Assembly: GCA_026315105.1 (NCBI GenBank) | Contig: CM048755.1 | Span: forward strand, 756,233,301 to 756,297,300 | Direction of reading: 5' to 3' | DNA: 64,000 bases | DNA from: Locusta migratoria | Lineage: Eukaryota; Arthropoda; Insecta; Orthoptera; Acrididae | Shown: positions 53,666 through 62,046 of the stretch, one piece after another | Numbering within the stretch: the first letter of the stretch is position 1 | Layout: each line of letters starts with the position of its first letter | Notes under the pieces: generated by a model | What the model was told of the DNA's origin: nothing | Seen by the model: the letters and a program-made list of their open reading frames with translations, nothing else | The model's database searches: none | Translations under genes and position numbers: made by a program

Positions 53666-55674
53666 CCCTGGAATGGGCTACTCGCACTGCCTTCACCAGG
53701 CGCGAACATCTCGTTGCAGTCTTTTTTGGTCTTCGTAAGGCGTACGATACAACCTGGCGCCACCATATTCTGGCTACACTGCATGGTTGGGGTCTGAGGG
53801 GCTCCCTTCCAATTTTTATACGGAACTTTTTATCGACCCGCTCTTTTCAGGTTCGTGTAGGCACCTGTCTCAGCTCTCCTCATATCCAGGAGAATGGTGT
53901 CCCGCAGGGCTCTGTTCTCAGTGTTCCCTCTTCCTGATTGCCATCAATGGTCTTGCAGCAGCGGTGGGGTCCTCAGTTTCGTCCTCCCTGTTTGCAGACG
54001 ATTTTTGTATTTACTTCAGCTCCGCCACCATTGGTGTCGCCGAACGGCGGCTGCAGGGAGCCATTAGAAAGGCACAATCATGGGCCTCGGCCCACGGTTT
54101 CCACTTCTCGGGCTCTAAAACCCGAGTAATGCACTTCTGTCGTCGTCGGGCACTTCACCTCGATCCAGAGCTGTACCTGGATAACGAACTCCTTTGAGTT
54201 GAAGAAACACACCGCTTCCTCGGTATGGTTTTCGATGCCCGGCTGACTTGGCAGCCACACCTCCGTCAGCTGCAACAGAAATGCTGGAAACACCTTAATA
54301 GCCTTCACTGTCTCGGCCACACGGCTTGGGGAGCATCACACCCAACGCTTCTGCAGCTCTATAAGGCTCTCATACAATCGCGCCTGGACTACGGAAGTAT
54401 CGTATATGACTCTGCAGCACCGTCAACACTACAGGTATTGGACGCAGTCCTCCATAGTGGCGTCCGTTTGGCGACAGGGGCTTTTCGCACAAGTCCAGTG
54501 ACAAGTCTGCTAGCTGAAGCAGGGGTTCCACCCCTGCGTTTCCGCCGGCAGCGCTTACTCGCTTCCTATGCTGCCCATGTACATGCCTTACCCCACCATC
54601 CAAACTACAGGCTTCTCTTTCCGGATGTTGTCCTTCCTTCCCCACGACGGCGGCCAAGGTCGGGTCTCCCGATCGCGGTCCATGTTCGATCCCTTCTCTC
54701 GTCACTTGAATCCCTTCCTATTTCTCCCGCTTTTCACTACTCTTCCCGTGTTCCTCCTTGGTCTGTACCGCGTCCACTGTTTCGGTTGGACTTGTCATGT
54801 GACTCTAAAGCCTCTGTTGACTCTCCGCCACCAGTTTCAGGTGGTACTTCGTTCGTTCCATGGGGCGGAAATTGTCTACACCGATGGGTCCCTAGTTGAT
54901 GGCCGTTGTGGGTATGCCTACACCCACGATGAGCACATTGAACTACACGCCTTACCCTGTGGGAGTACTATCTTCACTGCGGAGCTGATAGCTATCCGTC
55001 GAGCACTGGAGCACCTTATAGCTTGTCCCAGGGAGTCATATATTATATGTAGCGACTCCCTGAGCGGCTTGCAAGCCCTTGACCAGTGCTTTCCAAAACA
55101 CCCACTGGTGCGGTCAATCCAGGAATCTCTTGACCTTCTCGTTCAGTCTGGCCGCACTGTGGTTTTTGTTTGGACCCCGGGACACATTGGAATTCCGGGG
55201 AACGAACGCATGGATCGGCTGGCTAGGCAGGCGATTACTGCAAGTCCCTTAGAAATTGGTATTCAGGAGAGGGACCACCGATTAAAATTACAACAGAAGG
55301 TGCTTGGGCCATGGACCACTGAGTGGGTTGACTCACCTACCCCAAACAAGCTCCGTACAGAGAAGCTTTCTACAGCTCCATGGAAGTCCTCCCTGAGGGC
55401 CTCTCAGAAGGAGTCAGTTGTCCTTTGTCGTCTGCATACTGGCCACAAGTGGATGACACATGGCCATCTACTTTGACGGGAGAATCCTCCAAAGTGTCGC
55501 TGTGGCACTTTATTGACAGTGGTCCACATCCTCGTGGACTGTTCCCTTTTAGCTGCCTTACGACAGTCCTTTGACCTGCCAGCTGCACTTCCTTTTATTC
55601 TCGGTGACGATGCTGCTACAGCCGATTTTGTTTTACGTTTTATCCGAGCAGCTGGATTTTATCATTTGATCTAA
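53666..55674 (+). pseudogene. ORF2 of E9, RT palm to finger
   Basis: FFGLRKAYDTTWRHH (Gly in place of the usual catalytic Asp), GVPQGSVLSV then a one-base loss at VPLFL, FADDF at about 53995, and SKTRVMHFCRRR. TGA at 54195-54197, open again 54225-54899 with RLATGAFRTSPVTSLLAEAG. The frame shifts near 54740-54830. RNase H is in 54568-55476: YTDGSLVDGRCGYAY, ICSDSLSGL, WTPGHIGIPGNERMD. TGA at 55474, then the finger CRCGTLLTVVHILVDC and the end FIRAAGFYHLI with TAA 55672-55674. Confidence 0.86.
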
Positions 55675-56051
55675 AGGTGGGTATTTTAGCCTGATCTCTC
55701 AGGCACCCATCTTTCACACATCTTTACTCTTCTTATTTTGTGCTGTCTCCATGCTTTTCCTTGTATGTTTTAGAATGTGCGGAGTGGCTGGCTCATCCTT
55801 TATTATCCTCGCGATCAGCCAGCCACGATTTTCTGCAGTAAACTTTTAGTACAGTTATGTTTCTTTCCTCTTTTGGTTTTCTTCTTTTTACGTTTCTTTC
55901 CCCTTTGGGGTTTCTTCTTTGAGTGTCCATCATTGAGTACCAATTATGCGTTTGTCTTCTGTGTGAGACATGCTTGTTTTTGCAAGATGCATTACGCCGT
56001 ATCGACTTTGCTCGCAACAGGGGACTGATGACCACGCAGTCTAGTCCCCTC

Positions 56052-56082
<31 letters not shown>

Positions 56083-56085
56083 TCG
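55675..56085 (+). other. 3'UTR of E9 with two hairpins and (AAC)n tail
   Basis: The upper hairpin is a perfect 10-bp pair: GTGGCTGGCT at 55784-55793 with AGCCAGCCAC at 55817-55826. The terminal hairpin is GGGGACT at 56020-56026 with AGTCCCC at 56043-56049. Confidence 0.8.
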
Positions 56086-59000
56086 AACAATGTAATTCTC
56101 CAGTGGAACTCCGGCGGTTTCTTCCCCCACCTGGCTGAGCTACGGCAGCTTCTGAGCACGACACCTGCTTTCTGCATTGCTCTCCAGGAAACCTGGTTTC
56201 CAGCAATGCGGACCCCTGCCCTTCGTGGCTACAGGAGATTTTACTGCAACCGTAGCATATATAACAGGGTCTCAGGTGGAGTGTGTGTGTATGTCCTCAC
56301 CTCTGTGTATAGTGAACCCGTGCCCCTTCAAACACCATTAGAAGCAGTGGCTGTCAGGGTGAGGACCACACAGGAGTTTACCGTCTGCAGTATCTACTTG
56401 CCACCAGATGGTGACGTGTCTGTGAACGTTTTGGCTGTGCTCATAGCTCAACTACCCCCACAGTCCCTTGTGGGGTGGTTCTACGATCTCTGGTCACAGC
56501 AGGGTTGTCGAGGATTTACTAACTCAACTCGACCTCTGCCTCTTGAATACAGGTGCCCCCACACATTCTACTGTGGCACATGGCACATTTTCGGTCATTG
56601 ATCTGTCGATCTGCAGCCACAGCCTTCCACCATCTGTTCACTGGAGAACCCATGACGACTTGTGTGGCAGTGACCATTTCCCTGTCTTTTTGTCACTCCC
56701 ACAACGCGAGTTCCCAGCACGCCCACCCAGGTGGGTTCTGCACAAGGCTAACTGGGAAGACTATACCTCTGCTGCCATCGTTGGCCCACCCCCACTCGAG
56801 AACATCGATGTGGTGGTCGAGAATGACACGCGTTCTATTATTTCTGCTGCGAACGCTACCGTTCCGCGTACATCAGGGTGCCCACGGCGTAAGACAGTGC
56901 CGTGGTGGTCGCTGGAGGTCGCTGCGACCATTAAAGACCGCAGGCGGGCCTTACACCGATACAAACGGCACCCCTCTCAGGAGCACCTCATTAATTTTAA
57001 ACGGCTTCGCGCTCGTGCTCGCCAGTTAATAAGAAGACGGAAACAGGAGTGCTGGGAGAGGTACTAACGTACCATGCAAACTGTTGGAGTGGATGGTCAG
57101 TCGGCAGTTGTGTTGGATTCTTGAGACCCGGGGATTATTGGCTCCATGCCAGGGCAGTTTTCGCCAGGATCAATCAACCACCGATAACCTGGTATACCTC
57201 GAGTCTGCAATCCGCACAGCCTTTTCCCGGCGCCAACACCATGTTGCCGTCTTCTTCGATACGCACACAGCATATGATACAATCTGGCGACGCCACATCC
57301 TCAACACTTTATATGACTGGGGCCTCCGGGGCTCCCTACCGATTTTTATCCAGAATTTTTTAGCTGTCCGTACCTTTCGTATTCAAATTGGTGCCTCCCT
57401 GAGTGCCTCTCATATCCAGGAGAATGGCGTACCTCAGGGCTCGGTTTTAAGCGTTCCATTATTTTTAGTTGCCATCAATGGTCTAGCGACAGCAGTTGGA
57501 TCGTCGGTTGACGAATTTTTTATCTTTTTTAGCTCCTGCAGCACCCAGGTTGCTGAGCGCAGATTGCAAGGTGCTATTCGGAAGGTGCAGACATGGGCCC
57601 TAACTCGTGGCTTTCAGTTTTCTGCCACCATGACCAGAGCGATGCACTTCTCTCGGCATTGGACCGTTCACCCTCACCCTGAACTGTATCTTAACGACGA
57701 ACTCTGGACAGTAGTAGACATGCATCGGTTTTTGCGACTGGTCTTCGAAACTCGGCTGACGTGGCTGACATTCGTCAGCTGAAACAGGTGTGCTGGCGCC
57801 GTCTCAACTTTCGCTGCCACCTGAGTCATAAGTCCTGATCGCTTGACACTGTTGCAGCTTTACACAGCGCTGGTGCAGTCCCGTCTCGATTTTGGGTGCA
57901 TTGCCTATGGGTCTGTGGCACCTTTGGCACTGCATCTCCTGGACCCCATTCACAACTGTGGCGTCCGCATCGCGACGGGCACTTTCCGCACCAGCCCGGT
58001 GAACAGTTTACTAGTGGAGGCTGGGATGCCACCTTTGAGGATCCGCAACCAACACCAGCTCGGGGCTTATGCAGCCAACGCATATTGCTCTTCAGGCCAC
58101 CCAACCATCGTCTTCTCTTTTTGAATGTGGTCGTCCCCCACCATCAGCGACGCCCCAGGTCAGGTCATACAATAGCCTATAGAGTTCAGTCCCTCCTCCT
58201 GGAACTTGAGTCTTTGCCCCTTCCATCTCCATATCGGGTCCATGTGTGTACACCTCCGTGGTGTTTGCCAAGCCGTCTACTCGGCTGGACTTGGCCCATG
58301 GGCCTAGGAACTCAGTTCCACTGGAGGTGCTCCGCCGCCAGTTCTCGGCTGTCATAGCGGACACCGATCTACACCGATGGTTCAATGGTTGATGGCTGTG
58401 TGGGATTTGCCTATACTCACAGTGACCATGTGGAACAGCACTCTCTGCCGAATGGCTGCAGTGTTTACACTGCGGAGCTGGTGGCCATTCACAGAGCTCT
58501 TGTGCATATCCGGTCCAGCTCAGGCGAGTCTTTTGTTGTTTGCAGCAACTCCCTGAGCAGCCTCCGAGCTCTGGAGCAGTGTTACCCGCGGTCTACCCTG
58601 GTGTTAGCCATTCAGGAGACGCTTTATGCCGTTACACAGTCTGGGCGAAAGGTGGTGTTCATCTGGTCTCCAGGTCATGTTGGTATCCCGGGCAATGAAC
58701 GTGTTGACAGGCTTGCCAAGCAGGCTGTCGGTATGTCCAGTCTAGAGATCGGCCTCCCGGCTTAGGATCTCCGTACATTGTTGCGCTAGCGGGTCCGTCA
58801 GCTTTGGGTTACTGAGTGGCGTAGCCTGAGCACGGCTAACAAGCTCCGGGTGGTAATGGAAACTACGGCTGCATGGCGTTCCTCCATGCGTGGTTCACGA
58901 CGGGACTCAGTGGTTTTGTGTCGCTTCCGCATTGGGCATACGTGGCTCACCCATGGACATCTCCTTCGGGGTGAGGACCCAGCCCAATGTCGGTGTGGCT

Positions 59001-59167
59001 CCCGTCTGACAATTGTCCACATATTGTTGGATTGCCCCGTTTTAGCCGCCTTGCGATGCAATTTTAATCTCCCTGCTGTTTTATCGGACGTTTTAGGTGA
59101 CGATGCTACAATGGCAGATACCGTTTTACGTTTCATTCGAGCAGGGGGATTTTATCATTCTTTCTAA
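56086..59167 (+). pseudogene. ORF2 of E8, missing key parts of endonuclease and RT
   Basis: QETWFPAMRTPALRGYRRF, then a deletion of about 32 bp near 56460 removes the LGDFNAH motif. GSDHFPVFLSLP is kept. At 57062 about 520 bp is missing: the arginine-rich RRRKQECWERY joins directly to TNVPCKLLEWM, so the N-terminal RT motifs are gone. At about 57510 a 21-bp in-frame loss removes the YA-D of YADDF (GSSVDEFFIFF). RNase H in 58385-58765: DGCVGFAYTHSDHVEQ, CSNSLSSL (Asn for the catalytic Asp), WSPGHVGIPGNERVD. TAG at 58763. The finger CRCGSRLTIVHILLDC and end FIRAGGFYHSF reach TAA 59165-59167. Confidence 0.86.
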
Positions 59168-59440
59168 CTGGAGATTTCTTTGTGATACCGAGTGGTTGAC
59201 TTTTCCTTTTTTATTATTATGGTCGGTCAACCATAGACATCGGCTTCTTTGTTGTCAGATGTCCTTGTGTGATCGTGTCTTTTCGTTTATGTCTTGTCAT
59301 ATTTATGATGTTTTATGGACTCACTTCGAAACTTGGGCGTATCTCTTTAACGTCCATGGATTTATGTTTGACGCCTAGGGCTGGAATGGGGGACTGCTGA
59401 CCATTGTAGTTTAGTCCCCCTTAAACAATAACAACAACAA
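59168..59440 (+). other. 3'UTR of E8 with two hairpins and AAC tail
   Basis: The upper hairpin is GTGGTTGAC at 59192-59200 with GTCAACCA at 59226-59233. The terminal hairpin is GGGGGACT at 59388-59395 with AGTCCCCC at 59413-59420. Confidence 0.78.
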
Positions 59441-59497
59441 CTTAATGTGATGTTAACAACGGCCTACCAGTGGGCTCAACAAACCAGCCAGATGTTT
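59441..59497 (-). pseudogene. Penelope-like RT fragment, minus strand, second piece
   Basis: On the minus strand: RVAKHLAGLLSPLVGRC, a stop, then HHIK, which leads into HIKNSADFL at 42288 once E8 is removed. This matches the Penelope-like block between the PIVS region and the first catalytic Asp as I know it. It ends where an oppositely oriented Penelope-like C-terminus begins. Confidence 0.72.
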
Positions 59498-59498
59498 T

Positions 59499-59741
59499 GC
59501 TACACGTTTACAACAGCGAAGCAAATCTGCTCTGGCCAAACACTGTCTTGACACAGGTCACCCTATGGAATACAACAAAACAGAAATTTTGGAATGCACG
59601 TCTAGCTAATGCGACTGTGTTATTAAGGAAGCGATTGAAATAAAACTAGCTGACAACCTTATGAATAAGAATGGCGGATTTTGTTTAAATTCCGCATGGT
59701 ATCCTGCTCTCTCACTTGTCAGAAAACAGGAAGAGAACTAA
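59499..59741 (+). pseudogene. Penelope-like element C-terminus, plus strand
   Basis: One frame with a single TAA inside: RSKSALAKHCLDTGHPMEYN, KTEILECTSS, stop, CDCVIKEAIEIKLADNLMNK, NGGFCLNSAWYPALSLV, ending at TAA 59739-59741. HCxxTGH and IKEAIEIxLAxN...GxxLxxxWxPAL are hallmarks of the end of Penelope-like proteins (GIY-YIG endonuclease region). The catalytic GIY-YIG part itself is absent. Confidence 0.8.
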
Positions 59742-60480
59742 TCCGACCTCATCCGTTGAAACTGATTTTTATTATCGATATGCTGAACGTTTTCAACTTT
59801 GGTCGTGTCGGCGCTGTGTGCTTGTCTTGTTGTCTTTCCTGTTTACTCATTGAAAACCGAGGTTTTAAAGATCGTTGTACATTGCTTTCTCACTGCAGTT
59901 TCGCCTTGAAAATGACAGGGTGGTCTCCTGCCGAAATATCGGCCGACGTCGAATTTGATACCTGGCTGGATACCCGTACGTATTTCGAAGTTGTCATTCG
60001 CCAGGAGAAATTAACTGAATCACAACACTGCAACTTCTCTAAGGAATTTGTTAGCCGAGACCACGCGTATGAGATTGACACACTGTACAGGGATACACTG
60101 TGTAAATATTGGCTATCCAAGTTTAAAACACTTAAACAGTAACGTCGAGAGTCAAAACCACGATTTATTCCGTAATTGTATGTTGGTATCTGGCCTGGTA
60201 ATGCCATGTTCTTGGCCAAACGAAGAAGTAATAGACTCCCGCAAACGGCCGTCTGGACACTTTATAAAATCGATAAGGTGGATTACCTGTAATTTTATTG
60301 ACACCAGAACTCAAAATTTGACAAATAAATTTATTACATATTTTTTCTCGGCAATTCGACGTCAACCATATTAAACAGTCGGTTCCAGCTGCCCTATCAA
60401 TGTCCACAAGCACATTTCTGTCTCCCATACAGCTTCCTTCAAGCTAAAGTCATGGATGGATACTAGGTACTCGCACATTA
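59742..60480. other. Unassigned; perhaps 3' region of the Penelope-like copy
   Basis: It follows the Penelope-like stop. One frame of 153 codons at 59681-60142 starts inside that C-terminus, but its downstream part shows no motif I recognise. I treat it as non-coding. Confidence 0.4.
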
Positions 60481-61490
60481 CTATTTCGTTAAAAAGTCAC
60501 TGCGAAATCTACTGGGATCTGAAAGGTTGGAAAATTGGCGATTGACCTTGAAAATGCAAAGTGTGAAGTAATCGATATGATCATTAGAATAAATCCGTTG
60601 AACTTCATTTACACGACTCCAAAGGGCCGGCCGCGGTGGCCGAGTGGACTGAGGCGCTCCAGTCACTGTCTGCACGGCCACTACGATCGGGGATTCGAAT
60701 TCCCCCCTCGGGCATGGATATTTGTGACGTCTTTAGTCTTAGCTAGTTCATAAGTAGTTTGTAAGCTTAGGGACTGATGACCCCGTAGTTAAGTCCCATA
60801 AGTTCTACAAACATTTGAACATTTGACTCCAAAGGCCGTAAATTCAACTAAATACCTTAGAATGACAATCACAAACTAATAGGAAAGAAAACCCAGAAAC
60901 ACCGTAGGCAAGGCGAACCCAATGCTACGTTTCATTGGCAGATCACTTAGGATGATGCAACAGTTCTACTAAAGAAATTGCCTACATTAGTAAGTCTATA
61001 TTTGGCGTATTGTTGCGCAGTGTGGTATCCTGATGAGGCAGGGATGACGGCGAGAACATAGACAAACGTCAGAGAAGAACAGCTCATTTCGTATTATTGC
61101 GATGTACGGGAGAGCGTGTCATAGAAATGATGCAAGATTTTGGGTTGAAAACATTAAAAGAATGACTATTCGTTGTGGCGATATCTCTAAGCTAAGTTTC
61201 TATCTCCAACTTTCTTTTCCTATTTCTAACATATTTTGTTAGCATTTACTTACATAGAAATGCGTAATCTTCATAAACTAAGAAAAATAAGACCGAAAAC
61301 TAGAACATGTAGGTGTTTATTATTCCCGTGCAGTATTAGAGAATGTAACCGTAGAGAAATATTACGTAAGCGGTTCGATGAACCTTCTTCCAGGCACTTA
61401 AATGTGACTTGCAGATTAAACAGATGTAGATTTTTTACCCCTGCTAGTTTCAGTCAAGCTTCTCCCCTCCTACAGGAGCTATAAACGTGG
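60481..61490 (+). pseudogene. CR1/Jockey-like RT C-terminal remnant, split by a SINE
   Basis: Before the SINE: KCEVIDMIIRINPLNFIYTTP. After it: KAVNSTKYLRMTI (KYLGVxL in the family), ANPMLRFIGRSLRMMQQ, QRRTAHFVLLRCTGERV, IEMMQDFGLKTLKE and near 61290 TCRCLLFPCSIRECN, the decayed SFFPRTIREWN end. Many stops. Same general type as the minus-strand remnant at 29275-31166, but more decayed. Confidence 0.65.
60626..60824 (+). mobile_element. tRNA-derived SINE in the RT remnant
   Basis: TSD GACTCCAAAGG at 60615-60625 and 60825-60835. A box TGGCCGAGTGGACTG, B-box-like GGATTCGAATTCC (two changes). The hairpin is GGGACT at 60770-60775 with AGTCCC at 60792-60797, then CAAACATTTGAACATTT. Same family as 25067, 25657 and 40574. 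Confidence 0.93.
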
Positions 61491-62046
61491 GTTTTTCTTT
61501 ACTTAACCTGTCTTTTTAATAATACGCGTATTGCGGGACACACATGCAAACATAATCCAGCTTATGGCGGCACAGTTTCTCATAAAATACTCTTTTCCTG
61601 TTAATACACACACTGGAGACAAGAGCCTATCGTATAATTCTACTTAATGTTGCCTAACTAATACCCCACAGAAATCACTTGGTAGTGGTCGATAACGATT
61701 GCGCAGTCACAGAAGTTACCAACTTCTGCCATGTATCATACAGCATATTAGAACCACACAAAACGCGCAATATCCGTGGAAAAATACCGCAAAGACATGG
61801 TCAAATAAGTATGAGCAATCATTCAATAGTGATATTAAAGTAACTTACAGTGTTCGTGGTTTGGAAGTCCATGTGTGTTACACGCTACAAAGGTCGAGAT
61901 AAACAGCACTTTAAAAATCCGTATCGACCCACATTTGAGCTAAATTTCTAGGTGACTGGAGGAGCGTTTATGCCCCAAGATACCGGAAAGGTGAGCACTC
62001 CAGACATGGCGTCTCTTAGCTCAAATTCTCCACTGCTGAATCCAGG
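61491..62046. other. No recognised feature
   Basis: Mixed-composition DNA between the RT remnant and E11. I see no gene, no tandem repeat and no tRNA-like segment. The left border of E11 is here. Confidence 0.4.

Larger units (their letters stand above)
53655..56085 (+). mobile_element. I-like LINE copy E9, right part
   Basis: It resumes at the second TSD copy (CAACCTTGTCT) with LVSLEWATRTAFTRREH, directly following the DNLVS before E10. It ends in a long (AAC)n at about 56054-56085. Confidence 0.92.
56086..59440 (+). mobile_element. I-like LINE copy E8, right part
   Basis: It resumes with the ORF2 start region (VILQWNSGGFFPHLAELRQ) after the AACAATGT duplication and runs to the AACAATAACAACAACAA tail at 59424-59440, next to the second CTTAATGTGA. 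Confidence 0.92.

Noticed and set aside
59681..60142. A 153-codon plus-strand gene
   Set aside because: Its start lies inside the Penelope-like C-terminus in another frame, and the remainder has no recognisable motif or support. I left it unassigned.
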